A DNA stretch of 64,000 nucleotides from WHTX01 sp038255145 (GTDB taxonomy: Bacteria; Actinomycetota; Acidimicrobiia; Acidimicrobiales; CAIXPF01): assembly GCA_038255145.1 (NCBI GenBank), contig JBBSLP010000024.1, forward strand, positions 1 to 64,000, in the 5' to 3' direction. Every line of letters begins with the position of its first letter. The stretch's first letter is position 1. This document shows positions 41,591-49,685 of this stretch, piece after piece. A program made the position numbers and the translations under genes. Under the pieces are notes generated by a model, which searched no databases, was not told the origin of the DNA, and was given only the letters and a program-made list of their open reading frames with translations.

Positions 41591-41838
41591 CGGGAGATGG
41601 CGTCTCACCAAGGCCGAGGGACGCCGTCCTCGACCCTCTGGCCCGTCTGTCGGGCCGGTCGGCCGCCGCCGGTTGGGTGGCCGTGGTGGACGCGGCGTCG
41701 ACCGTGGCGGGGTGGGATCGGGACCGTTGGGCCGCGCTGCGCCTGGCGGTCGACCCTGACCGGATCGACGATCCGGCCCCCACGCTGGCCGCGTTGTGGG
41801 ACCTCGTCACCGAGCTCAACGAGCGCCGCCGCCTCTGA
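41566..41838 (+). CDS. Possible small protein (90 aa)
   Basis: From an ATG overlapping the first DnaA box, the frame gives a soluble helical product: VLDPLARLSGRSAAAGWVAV, WDRDRWAALRLAVDPDRIDD, TLAALWDLVTELNERRRL. The second half looks like real protein in composition. No ribosome binding site or leaderless box supports the start. It is divergent from the helicase. No family recognised. Confidence 0.35.
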   Translation: MVPIKLWTAGDGVSPRPRDAVLDPLARLSGRSAAAGWVAVVDAASTVAGWDRDRWAALRLAVDPDRIDDPAPTLAALWDLVTELNERRRL

Positions 41839-41891
41839 GCCGCGGGATCGGCCGCGCACCGAAGGTCGTGCGGCGCCGAACATCGCTCGGT

Positions 41892-41909
41892 CGAATCGAC
41901 ATCGAATCG
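41892..41909 (+). promoter_or_regulatory. CGAATCG direct repeat with 11-bp period
   Basis: CGAATCGACATCGAATCG matches the element at 21103-21120 (minus strand) at 17 of 18 positions. It lies in the noncoding gap before the 3' end of the alkyltransferase-like gene. Confidence 0.4.
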
Positions 41910-42013
41910 CCGCGGTGACCGACGTCTCGTCAGGCGACCACTCCCCCACGTTCCCGACGACGCATCGACCCGGCTGTGGCGGAACGGGGACGGCTCCCCG
42001 CCGGCGGAAGCTG

Positions 42014-42334
42014 TCATTGGTCGGGTCGGCCCCGGCGGGCCGGCGAGGCAGGGCGCACCCGACCTCCTCCGACGTCGACACCTTCGGCGGCCAGGCGGCG
42101 GGCGTGCTCGGCCTCGTTGCCCGGCACCAGCCGGCCCGATGCCGTCACCACGCGCCACCACGGGTGCTCGCCGCCCGAGGTGGCCAGCAGGCGACCCACG
42201 GCCCGGGCCGCTCCCGGGTAGCCGGCCTCGGCCGCCACCTCGCCGTACGTCACCACATCACCGGGGCCCAGGTCAGCGAGGACGCGGGCGACGGCCTCGT
42301 CGAAGGGCAGGTCCGGCGGGGGTGGCCCGGTCAC
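42014..42334 (-). CDS. Alkyltransferase-like (ATL) protein
   Basis: This 106-aa protein is the DNA-binding domain of O6-alkylguanine-DNA alkyltransferase: FDEAVARVLADLGPGDVVTY then GEVAAEAGYPGAARAVGRLL. The active-site PCHR reads PWWR, so it cannot take up an alkyl group; ATL proteins bind alkylated bases and hand them to nucleotide excision repair. The second Trp where His is usual is a further change. GTG 42334 is set by a TACCAT box 7 nt upstream. Confidence 0.88.
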   Translation of the reverse strand: MTGPPPPDLPFDEAVARVLADLGPGDVVTYGEVAAEAGYPGAARAVGRLLATSGGEHPWWRVVTASGRLVPGNEAEHARRLAAEGVDVGGGRVRPASPARRGRPDQ

Positions 42335-42341
42335 GGTGCGG

Positions 42342-42347
42342 ATGGTA
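42342..42347 (-). promoter_or_regulatory. Leaderless -10 box of the ATL gene
   Basis: On the minus strand TACCAT ends 7 nt before the GTG at 42334. Confidence 0.55.
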
Positions 42348-42395
42348 GGACCCGGCTGGCCGCCCCAGCACCCCACCCCTGCTAAGCATCGGGCC

Positions 42396-43211
42396 ATGGC
42401 CGCCTTCGACCAGCTCGGCCGGTGGCCCGCCGCCACCATCGCCGTCGTCGTCACCGACGCTCGGGCCACGGTGGCCAGCTACGGACCGACGACACGACCG
42501 CTGCCCCTGGCCTCGGTGACCAAGCCCCTGGTGGCCCTGGCCGCCCTGGTGGCCACCGAGGAGGGAACCATCAGCCTCGACGAGCCGGCCGGGCCCCCGG
42601 GCTCGACCGTGCGCCACCTGCTGGCCCACGCCTCGGGCCTGGCGCCCGACGGCGGCCAGATCGCCGCCCCCGTGGGCACCCGGCGCATCTACTCCAACGC
42701 CGGCTTCGAGGCACTCGGTCGCCACCTCGCCCTGGCCGGCGGCCTGTCGGTGACCACCTATCTGGCCGAGGCCGTGGTCGAGCCCCTGGGGCTGGCGGCC
42801 ACCGCCCTCGACGGCTCCCCCGCCCACGGCGCCCACGCCTCGGCCGACGACCTGGCCGCCGTGGGGCGTGAGCTCCTGGCTCCGACCCTGCTCAGCGTCG
42901 AGACCGTGGCCGAAGCCACCTCATCGCAGTTCCCCGACCTCGACGGCGTGCTGCCGGGCTTCGGCCGCCAGCAGCCCAACCCCTGGGGCCTGGGCTTCGA
43001 GATCCGCGGTGCCAAGCAGCCGCACTGGACGGGGGCGCACAGCTCACCGCGAACGTTCGGGCACTTCGGCCGAGCCGGCACCTTCGTCTGGGTCGATCCC
43101 GTCGTCGGCCTGGCCTGCGTCGTCCTCACCGACCTCGACTTCGGCCCCTGGGCCGTCGAGCTCTGGCCCGCCTTCACCGACGCCGTCCTCGCCGAGCACG
43201 CCCGGGCCTGA
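42396..43211 (+). CDS. Beta-lactamase-fold serine hydrolase
   Basis: This 271-aa protein belongs to the class C beta-lactamase / esterase superfamily. The catalytic Ser-x-x-Lys is SVTK (about residue 47) and the Tyr-x-Asn motif is YSNAGFEALG (about 99). The third motif is HFGRAGTFVWVDP, replacing the KTG of true lactamases with a His-Gly type. No signal peptide is seen, so it is cytoplasmic and probably an esterase or peptidase. TAAGCAT lies 6 nt before the ATG. The last 168 bp overlap the 3' end of lgt on the other strand. Confidence 0.87.
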   Translation: MAAFDQLGRWPAATIAVVVTDARATVASYGPTTRPLPLASVTKPLVALAALVATEEGTISLDEPAGPPGSTVRHLLAHASGLAPDGGQIAAPVGTRRIYSNAGFEALGRHLALAGGLSVTTYLAEAVVEPLGLAATALDGSPAHGAHASADDLAAVGRELLAPTLLSVETVAEATSSQFPDLDGVLPGFGRQQPNPWGLGFEIRGAKQPHWTGAHSSPRTFGHFGRAGTFVWVDPVVGLACVVLTDLDFGPWAVELWPAFTDAVLAEHARA

Positions 43212-44144
43212 GCCCGCGGGCGGCACGCCTTCACCGGAGCCGGAGCCGGCAGATGGCACGACCACGACGGCGTCCGCACCATCGAGGTCGTCGTCGACGG
43301 CCACGACGGCGCCATCATCGAGACCCACCAGGCTCGACCGGGGCGCGCCACGCCGACCGGCCCACACGAAGCCGATCAGGCCACCGGCGATGGCGGCCAT
43401 GCTGACCCAGGTGTTGACCCTGAACGGCCCGATCATCGAGGCGGCATCGATGCGCAGCGCTTCGACCCACAGCCGACCCACCCCGTACCCCAGCACGTAG
43501 AGGAAGAACAGCTGCCCGGGGCGTAGCCGCCGGGTCTTGTCGATGCGCAGCAGCACGGCCACCAGAGCCAGGTTCCAAAGGCTCTCGTAGAGGAACGTCG
43601 GGTGGAAGGTGGTCGACGTCTCGTAGCCGGCGGGGCGGTGGCGGGCGTCGATCTCCAGCGCCCAGGGCAGGTCGGTGGGCCGGCCGAACAACTCCTGGTT
43701 CCACCAGTTGCCCCACCGTCCGACGGCCTGGGCCAGGGGCAGAGCCGGCGCCACCACGTCCATGGCGTCGAAGAGGACCAGGCCCCGGCGGTGCGCCACC
43801 CACAGGCCCACGAGCACACCGGCGATGACCCCGCCGGGGATGCCCAGGCCGCCCTCCCAGATCTTGAACACGTCGAGCCAGTGGCCCTCGAAGCGCCGGT
43901 AGTCGGTGATGACGTGGTAGAGCCGGGCGCCGACGAGCCCCGCGGGCACGGCCCAGGTGGCCACCGCGGTGATGTCCTCGGGGTTGATGGATCGGCTGGC
44001 GGCCCGGCGACGGGCCAGTTCGACGGCGGCCAGCACGCCGAGGGCGATCATCAACCCGTAGGCGGTGAAGCGCAACGGACCGATGTGGATGTCGCCCGAG
44101 CCCGGGCTCGGGATGGCGGCCCACACGGCCGCGGCGACGAGCAC
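43044..44144 (-). CDS. lgt: Prolipoprotein diacylglyceryl transferase
   Basis: This 366-aa membrane enzyme transfers diacylglycerol to lipobox cysteines, needed by the several lipoproteins in this window. Seven TM segments and the signature GRWGNWWNQELFGRPTDLPW (about residue 140) identify it; RLYHVITDYRRF and LYESLWNLAL are also typical. After the last helix an 80-residue Asp/Glu/Gly-rich tail follows, overlapping the serine hydrolase gene antisense. GTG 44144 lies 2 bp after the acyl-CoA dehydrogenase stop. Confidence 0.93.
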   Translation of the reverse strand: MLVAAAVWAAIPSPGSGDIHIGPLRFTAYGLMIALGVLAAVELARRRAASRSINPEDITAVATWAVPAGLVGARLYHVITDYRRFEGHWLDVFKIWEGGLGIPGGVIAGVLVGLWVAHRRGLVLFDAMDVVAPALPLAQAVGRWGNWWNQELFGRPTDLPWALEIDARHRPAGYETSTTFHPTFLYESLWNLALVAVLLRIDKTRRLRPGQLFFLYVLGYGVGRLWVEALRIDAASMIGPFRVNTWVSMAAIAGGLIGFVWAGRRGAPRSSLVGLDDGAVVAVDDDLDGADAVVVVPSAGSGSGEGVPPAGSGPGVLGEDGVGEGGPELDGPGAEVEVGEDDAGQADDGIDPDEGAGSAEVPERSR

Positions 44145-44146
44145 CC

Positions 44147-45949
44147 TCAGCCGACCAGGTACTTGGGTTCGATGGCGAAGAGGTCGGACGCACCCGCCGT
44201 CACCGAGGGCAGCAGCCCGCCGGCCTGGGGCAGCAGTTGGGTGGTGTAGAAGCGGGCCGTGGCCACCTTGGCCTGGAGGAACGAGGGCTCGAAGGTGCTG
44301 TCGCCACAGGCCAGGGCGCGCGTGGCCGACGCGGCCGAGCGGGCCAGCAACCAGCCACAGGTGACGAGCCCGAACATGCGCAGGTAGGGGGCGGAGCCGG
44401 CCAGGGCGCTGTTGGGGTCGGCGCTGTGCTCGATCAGCCACGCCGTGGCCGCCTCGAGGTTGCCGATCTGGACGGCGAAGGCGTCACGGATGGACGCCAG
44501 TTCGTCGAGGTCGGCCAGTTCGGCATCGACCGAACGCATCTCGGCCAGCAGCCCGAGGACCCCGGCGCCGCCGCGCAGGCCGAGCTTGCGGCCCACCAGG
44601 TCGGCGGCCTGGATGCCGTTGGTGCCCTCGTAGATGGGCGCGATGCGACTGTCGCGGAAGTGCTGGGCCACACCGGTCTCCTCGACGTAGCCCATGCCCC
44701 CGTGCACCTGCAGGGCCAACGAGGTCAGCTCGACGCCCAGGTCGGTGGCGAAGCCCTTGCACACCGGGGTGAGCAGGCCCACCAGCTCGGTGGCCGCCTC
44801 GCGCCCCGCGGCGTCGGGGTGGTGCTTGGAGCGGTCGATGGAGGCCGCGTTCAGGTACAGCAGGCACCGCAGGCCCTCGTTGAAGGCCTTCATCGTCATC
44901 AGCATGCGGCGCACGTCGGGGTGCTCGATGATGGGACTGGGTCCCGCCGGCGCCCCGATGGCCCGGCCCTGCTGGCGCTCCTGGGCGTAGCCCAGGGCCT
45001 GCTGGTAGGCCCGTTCGCTGATGGCCAGGCCCTCGAGGCCGACCGACAGGCGGGCGTTGTTCATCATCGTGAACATGTAGCGCATGCCCGCGTTCTCGTC
45101 GCCGATGAGCTCGCCCACCGCACCCTCACCGGCGTCGCCGAAGGACAACACGCACGTGGGGCTGCCGTGGATGCCCAGCTTGTGCTCTATGGACAGGCAG
45201 GTGACGTCGTTGCGCGCCCCGAGGGCGCCGTCGTCGCCGACCATGAACTTGGGCACGATGAAGCAGGAGATGCCCTTGGTCCCCGCCGGGGCCCCGGGGA
45301 TGCGAGCCAACACCAGGTGCACGATGTTGTCGGTCATGTCGTGCTCGCCGTAGGTGATGAAGATCTTCTGCCCGAAGATGCGGTAGGTGCCGTCGGGCTG
45401 GGGCACGGCCCGGGTGGTGAGGGCACCCACGTCGGAACCGGCCTGGGGCTCGGTCAGGTTCATGGTGCCGGTCCACTCGCCGGTGACCATGCGGGAGAGG
45501 TAGAGCTCCTGCTGGGTCTCGCTGCCGTGGTGCAACAGGGCGTCGATGGCGCCCTGGGTCAGCAACGGGCACAGGGAGAAGGCCATGTTGGCCGAGGTCA
45601 GCATCTCCTGGATGGCCAGGCCCACGGCCAGGGGGAAGCCACCGCCGCCGTGCTCGGGAGGGAAGGGCACGGCCGACCAGCCCGCCTCGACGTAGCGCTG
45701 GTAGGCGGCCCGGAACCCCTCGGGCGTGGTCACCGTGCCGTCGGGGTTGCGCTGGCTGCCCTGCACGTCACCGATGCGGTTGACCGGCGCGACCACATCG
45801 GACATGAACCGCCCGCACTCCTCGAGCACACCGAGCACGGTGTCGAGGTCGGCGTGGGCGAACTCGTCCCAACCGGCGATCTGGGGGTAGTCGACGACCT
45901 GGCCCAGAACGAAGGCCATGTCCTTCAGCGGCGCGGTGTAGGCGGTCAC
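44147..45949 (-). CDS. Acyl-CoA dehydrogenase (long, FadE5/AcdA-like)
   Basis: The 600-aa length, with an extra N-terminal helix region and a C-terminal extension, fits the large acyl-CoA dehydrogenases of mycobacterial FadE5 type. FAD- and substrate-binding motifs are MNLTEPQAGSDVGALTTRA, GQKIFITYGEHDMTDNIVHL and, in the C-terminal domain, QVHGGMGYVEETGVAQHFRD and IAPIYEGTNGIQAADLVGRK, with catalytic Glu in YEGTNG. It performs the first step of beta-oxidation. It is leaderless from TAGGCT and continues into lgt. Confidence 0.93.
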   Translation of the reverse strand: MTAYTAPLKDMAFVLGQVVDYPQIAGWDEFAHADLDTVLGVLEECGRFMSDVVAPVNRIGDVQGSQRNPDGTVTTPEGFRAAYQRYVEAGWSAVPFPPEHGGGGFPLAVGLAIQEMLTSANMAFSLCPLLTQGAIDALLHHGSETQQELYLSRMVTGEWTGTMNLTEPQAGSDVGALTTRAVPQPDGTYRIFGQKIFITYGEHDMTDNIVHLVLARIPGAPAGTKGISCFIVPKFMVGDDGALGARNDVTCLSIEHKLGIHGSPTCVLSFGDAGEGAVGELIGDENAGMRYMFTMMNNARLSVGLEGLAISERAYQQALGYAQERQQGRAIGAPAGPSPIIEHPDVRRMLMTMKAFNEGLRCLLYLNAASIDRSKHHPDAAGREAATELVGLLTPVCKGFATDLGVELTSLALQVHGGMGYVEETGVAQHFRDSRIAPIYEGTNGIQAADLVGRKLGLRGGAGVLGLLAEMRSVDAELADLDELASIRDAFAVQIGNLEAATAWLIEHSADPNSALAGSAPYLRMFGLVTCGWLLARSAASATRALACGDSTFEPSFLQAKVATARFYTTQLLPQAGGLLPSVTAGASDLFAIEPKYLVG

Positions 45950-45955
45950 GTATGG

Positions 45956-45961
45956 AGCCTA
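45956..45961 (-). promoter_or_regulatory. Leaderless -10 box of the acyl-CoA dehydrogenase
   Basis: On the minus strand TAGGCT ends exactly 6 nt before the GTG at 45949. Confidence 0.6.
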
Positions 45962-45995
45962 ATCATCGGACAACCCCGGGCCGGGCCGAACGCGA

Positions 45996-46037
45996 CAGCT
46001 CCCCGGCTCCGCCCCGAAGGCCAGGACCGGGGAGCTG
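45996..46037 (-). terminator. Terminator after amt
   Basis: An 11-bp perfect stem CAGCTCCCCGG / CCGGGGAGCTG with a 20-nt loop, 23 bp past the amt stop. Confidence 0.75.
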
Positions 46038-46060
46038 CAGACCTGAGGGACCGCCGTCGC

Positions 46061-47314
46061 TCAGACGCGCTCCATGGAGGAGTTGCCACCGTGGTAGGCG
46101 GTCTCGCTGTGCTCGGCGAGGTCGAGGCCGATCTCCTCGGTCTCCTCCGAGACCCGGATGCCGATGGTCATGGCCAGCACCTTCATGATGGCGAAGGTGA
46201 CCACGAAGGAGAAGACGATGGTCACGGCGTTGGCCAGGAACTGCTCGAAGAGCAGGCTGGCACCACCGCCGAGGAACAGGCCTTCCTTGAACTCGCCGCC
46301 GAAGAAGGTCGGGTCGGCGAAGAAGCCGATGAGCAGCGAGCCCACCAGACCACCGACGAAGTGGACACCGACGACGTCGAGGGCGTCGTCGAAACCGGCC
46401 CTGAACTTGATGCGCACGGCGAAGCAGCACACGGCACCGGCGATGAGGCCGATGATGATGGGCGACATGCCGGCGACGAAGCCGGCGCCGGGGGTGATGG
46501 CCACCAGACCGGCGACGATGCCCGAGGCCGCACCCAGGTTGGTGATGTGGCCGTCGCGGAACTTCTCGATGAGGCACCACACCAGGCCGGCAGCGGCCGC
46601 GGCCAGGAACGTGTTCATGAAGGCCTGGATGGCCACGCCGCTGGCGGCGAAGGCCGAGCCGGCGTTGAAGCCGAACCAGCCGAACCACAGGATGCCGGTG
46701 CCCAGCATGACCAGGGGCATCGAGTGGGGCGGGTGACCCTCGGTCGGCCAGCCCTTGCGCTTGCCCAGGGCGAGCACGGCGGCCAGGGCGGCGATGCCGG
46801 CGTTGACGTGGATGACGGTGCCGCCGGCGAAGTCGAGCGAGCCACGGGAGCCCAGCCAACCGGTCAGGCCGTCGCCCCACACGCCGCCGTAGACCCAGAA
46901 CGACACGGGGCAGTAGACGAGCACGATCCACACCGGCACGAAGATGGCCCAGGCCGAGAACTTCATGCGGTCGGCGACGGCGCCCGAGATCAGCGCCGGG
47001 GTGATGACGGCGAACATGCCCAGGAAGATCACCGCCAGCAGGGTGCTGCCACCCGACTCATCGGTGATCTTCATGTCCTTCAGGAACGCCCAGTCGAAGT
47101 TGCCGATGACCTTGCCGCCGCCGCTGTAGGCCAACGAGAACCCGATCACGACCCAGACCACAGGGACGATCAGCAGGCACCAGAAGTTCATCATCAGCAT
47201 GTTGAGGACGTTGCGGCTGCGGTCCATCCCTCCGTAGAAGAACGCCAGCCCTGGCGTCATGAACAGCACGAGCGCTGATGAGACCAGCACCCAAGCTGCG
47301 TCGCCTGAATCCAT
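46061..47314 (-). CDS. amt: Ammonium transporter (first copy)
   Basis: This 417-aa Amt/Mep/Rh channel has eleven TM helices. Key segments are DSGDAAWVLVSSALVLFMTPG, FYGGMDRSRNVLNMLMMNF, the pore region DFAGGTVIHVNAGIAALA (first pore His) and DALDVVGVHFVGGLVGSLL (second pore His). The C-terminal tail (RVSEETEEIGLDLAEHSETAYHGG) is the PII-binding type. GGGAG lies before ATG 47314. A GlnR-like site is about 50 bp upstream, implying induction under nitrogen limitation. No glnK is adjacent. Confidence 0.95.
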   Translation of the reverse strand: MDSGDAAWVLVSSALVLFMTPGLAFFYGGMDRSRNVLNMLMMNFWCLLIVPVVWVVIGFSLAYSGGGKVIGNFDWAFLKDMKITDESGGSTLLAVIFLGMFAVITPALISGAVADRMKFSAWAIFVPVWIVLVYCPVSFWVYGGVWGDGLTGWLGSRGSLDFAGGTVIHVNAGIAALAAVLALGKRKGWPTEGHPPHSMPLVMLGTGILWFGWFGFNAGSAFAASGVAIQAFMNTFLAAAAAGLVWCLIEKFRDGHITNLGAASGIVAGLVAITPGAGFVAGMSPIIIGLIAGAVCCFAVRIKFRAGFDDALDVVGVHFVGGLVGSLLIGFFADPTFFGGEFKEGLFLGGGASLLFEQFLANAVTIVFSFVVTFAIMKVLAMTIGIRVSEETEEIGLDLAEHSETAYHGGNSSMERV

Positions 47315-47361
47315 CTGTTTCTCCCTCTCCCCGGTAGAGCGGCGACAGACTTGCGTGCTCG

Positions 47362-47377
47362 TGTTTCCGGACTGTTT
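47362..47377 (-). promoter_or_regulatory. GlnR-like box upstream of the first amt
   Basis: On the minus strand GAAAC-n6-GAAAC matches the spacing of actinobacterial GlnR sites (GTnAC-n6-GAAAC). It ends 47 bp before the ATG. Confidence 0.5.
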
Positions 47378-47550
47378 CGGGACGCAGTCTCGGACATGAA
47401 CCGTCGTGGCAGGCGGGGGCGCCCATCTCGACCTCGTCCATGCCGGTGCTCGTCCTCGGCCGTCGGGCGGATGCCACCCTTGGTGGACGTGTCCTGCACC
47501 TTGAAGAAGGCGAAGGCGATACCGAAGGGTGCCGACGCACAGCTTGCCCG

Positions 47551-47616
47551 CTTGCCGCTGACTCCGTGCACGGTGACGGCGGCCACCGGATCGTCGATCT
47601 CGCTCAGCCACGTGTC
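47551..47616 (-). pseudogene. Short fragment resembling an ammonium transporter
   Basis: The minus frame reads DTWLSEIDDPVAAVTVHGVS. The second Amt in this window has IRIDDPVGAISVHGVCG at its pore-His region. Eleven of fifteen residues agree. The flanks do not continue the match, so this would be a leftover piece of a third copy or a recombination scar. Chance similarity cannot be excluded. Confidence 0.4.
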
Positions 47617-47676
47617 GACATCGGTCCCTTGGGCTCCGGCTGGCATCGCCTGTCACGAGCGGCGCCACTGGCAGGT

Positions 47677-47766
47677 GATGACGGTCTCGTCGCCCTCGTC
47701 GCCGCCCTCCTCGGCTTCCTGGGCACCACCACGGTCGCCCGCTACATCGGACGGCGGGGGCTGTGA
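47677..47766 (+). pseudogene. C-terminal remnant of mrpF
   Basis: The plus frame ends in DDGLVALVAALLGFLGTTTV then ARYIGRRGL. This matches the last helix of MrpF; the intact copy here ends ALVSFIGTAMVARFIEGRG. The N-terminal two helices are absent. It stands just before an intact mrpG, so a second mrp locus has lost its upstream part. Confidence 0.6.
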
Positions 47767-47797
47767 GCCCGCCGGCCGGTCGCTCGAGGAGGGTCAC

Positions 47798-47850
47798 ATG
47801 AGGACGGTCACATGAGGACGGTCACATGAGGACGGTCACATGAGGACGGT
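47798..47850 (+). repeat. 14-bp tandem repeat generating three minicistrons before mrpG
   Basis: ATGAGGACGGTCAC is repeated three times, with a fourth partial copy that is the start of mrpG (47840). Because 14 is not a multiple of 3, each ATG (47798, 47812, 47826) opens a five-codon frame M-R-T-V-T whose TGA overlaps the next ATG (ATGA). GAGGAGGG lies 4 nt before the first ATG. Confidence 0.85.
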
Positions 47851-48181
47851 GCTCGACGTCGTCGCCGCGGCCCTGATCCTGAGCGGCTCGTCGCTGGCCC
47901 TCATCGCCGCGGTGGGGCTTCACCGTCTTGGCGACCTCTACGCCCGCATGCACGCCGCGACCAAGCCGGCCACGCTCGGCATCGGCCTGTGCCTGTCCGG
48001 TGCCGCCCTGACCGTCGACCACCTGTCCACGGTCACCAAGATCGTCCTCGCCATCGTGTTGCAGCTGCCGACCAACCCCGTGGCCGCCCACCTGCTGGGC
48101 CGCTCGGCCCACCACGCCGGGGCGGCAAAGAGCCCCACCACTGTCCTCGACGAGCTCGAGGACGGCGGCGGGGCTCCCTGA
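47840..48181 (+). CDS. mrpG: MnhG/MrpG antiporter subunit, second copy
   Basis: This 113-aa protein has three TM helices and the MrpG motifs LIAAVGLHRLGDLYARMHAATKP, then TLGIGLCLSG, VLQLPTNPVAAHLLGRSAH. It matches the intact operon copy (LRFDDVLSRMHAGTKASTLG). Only a truncated mrpF precedes it, so it lacks the rest of an operon and may be an orphan. Ribosomes would reach its ATG through the tandem minicistrons. It converges on the second amt with a shared terminator. Confidence 0.85.
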   Translation: MRTVLDVVAAALILSGSSLALIAAVGLHRLGDLYARMHAATKPATLGIGLCLSGAALTVDHLSTVTKIVLAIVLQLPTNPVAAHLLGRSAHHAGAAKSPTTVLDELEDGGGAP

Positions 48182-48187
48182 TCCGGG

Positions 48188-48229
48188 GGGCGGAGGCGCC
48201 GGCCGGGCCGTCGGTCCGGCGCCCCGCCC
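48188..48229. terminator. Bidirectional terminator between orphan mrpG and amt
   Basis: GGGCGG-A-GGCGCCGG pairs with CCGGCGCC-CCGCCC: 8 plus 6 bp around one bulged A, loop 13 nt. It sits in the 51-bp convergent gap. Confidence 0.8.
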
Positions 48230-48232
48230 TGG

Positions 48233-49606
48233 TCAGACGGTGAGCAGGTTGTCGCTCACGCTGTCGGCGCCGTAGCCCGGCGAGCCGTGCTCGACCCGAT
48301 CGAGGCCCTCGACCTCCTCCTCCTTGTCGACCCGCAGGCCCATGGTGGCCTTGATGGTGGCGAAGAGGATGCCGGTGGTGACGACCACGAACACGAACAC
48401 GGCGACGACACCGATGACCTGGCTCACGAGCTGGCTAGCCCCGCCGCCGTAGAAGAGGCCCTCGATGCCATCGTCCGCCCGGTTGGCGAACAGGCCCACG
48501 GCGATGGTGCCCCAGGCCCCGCAGACGCCGTGGACCGAGATGGCGCCCACGGGGTCGTCGATCCGGATGCGGTCGAAGAACAGCACCGAGAACACCACGA
48601 GGACGCCGGCGACGATGCCGATGATGAGGGCCCCGATGGGGGTGACCACCCAGGCACCGGCGGTGACGCCGACCAGGCCAGCCAGCAGGCCGTTGGCCGT
48701 CATGGCCACATCCGGCTTGCCCGTCTTGGCCCAGATGACGAACATCGAGGTCACCGCACCAGCCGCGCCGGCCAGGGTGGTGGTCAGGGCGATGTCGCCG
48801 ATGACCGGGTCGGCGCCCAGCCACGAGCCAGGGTTGAACCCGTACCAGCCCACCAGCAGGATCAGCGTGCCCAGCACGGCGAAGGGGATGCTGTGGCCGG
48901 GGATGGCCCGGGGCTTGCCGTCAGCGCCGTACTTGCCGATGCGAGGGCCGAGGAACCAGGCGCCGACCAGCGCCGCCCAGCCCCCGACCGAGTGCACGAG
49001 GGTGGAACCGGCGAAGTCGTGGAAGGGGGTGTCGAGCTGGAAGAGCCAGCCACCGCCCCACTGCCAGCGGACGACGATCGGGTAGATCAGGCCCGAGATG
49101 ACCACCGAGTACACGAGGTAGGACGTGAACTTGGTGCGCTCGGCCATGGCGCCGGACACGATTGTTGCCGCCGTGGCTGCGAAGGCCACCTGGAACACGA
49201 AGAAGGTCGCCGGGGTGAGGTTGCCGTAGGCGAACGCCCCGTCGCCGAGGAACCAGCCGGAACCGCCGATGAACCTGCCCAGGCCGTCGAAGCTGCCGCC
49301 GAAGGCGATGGCGAAGCCGACGGCGAAGAAGGCGATGGCCCCGAAGCAGAAGTCCATCATGTTCTTGGCCATGATGTTGGCGACGCTCTTCGCTCGCGTC
49401 AGACCCGCCTCCACCAGCGCGAAGCCAGCCTGCATGAAGATCACCAGCACCGCAGACAGCAGCACGTAGACGTTGTCCAACGTCGTCTGCAGGTCTGCGG
49501 TGGTCAGCTCCTCTGCGTCCTGAGCGAAAGCCGGTTCGGCGAGCAGACCCACCAACCCGGCCGTGAGACCTGCACCGAGCAGGCCGCGTTTGAGCCATCT
49601 ACACAT
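48233..49606 (-). CDS. amt: Ammonium transporter (second copy, with signal peptide)
   Basis: This 457-aa Amt begins with a cleavable signal (KRGLLGAGLTAGLVGLLAEP, then AFA). Pore segments are DFAGSTLVHSVGGWAALVGAW and DDPVGAISVHGVCGAWGTIA, both with the pore His. FFVFQVAFAATAATIVSGAM and ALVEAGLTRAKSVANIMAKN match the AmtB subgroup. ATG 49606 follows GGGAGGA. It differs clearly from the first copy, so it is a paralogue rather than a recent duplicate. GlnR-like sites lie 80 bp upstream. Confidence 0.95.
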   Translation of the reverse strand: MCRWLKRGLLGAGLTAGLVGLLAEPAFAQDAEELTTADLQTTLDNVYVLLSAVLVIFMQAGFALVEAGLTRAKSVANIMAKNMMDFCFGAIAFFAVGFAIAFGGSFDGLGRFIGGSGWFLGDGAFAYGNLTPATFFVFQVAFAATAATIVSGAMAERTKFTSYLVYSVVISGLIYPIVVRWQWGGGWLFQLDTPFHDFAGSTLVHSVGGWAALVGAWFLGPRIGKYGADGKPRAIPGHSIPFAVLGTLILLVGWYGFNPGSWLGADPVIGDIALTTTLAGAAGAVTSMFVIWAKTGKPDVAMTANGLLAGLVGVTAGAWVVTPIGALIIGIVAGVLVVFSVLFFDRIRIDDPVGAISVHGVCGAWGTIAVGLFANRADDGIEGLFYGGGASQLVSQVIGVVAVFVFVVVTTGILFATIKATMGLRVDKEEEVEGLDRVEHGSPGYGADSVSDNLLTV

Positions 49607-49685
49607 CAGGTGTCCTCCCAGACGTCGCCCGTGTCGGGCCACCGGCGAGCGTCACCGGTAGCTGACGCGAGACTTTCCGCTCGGT

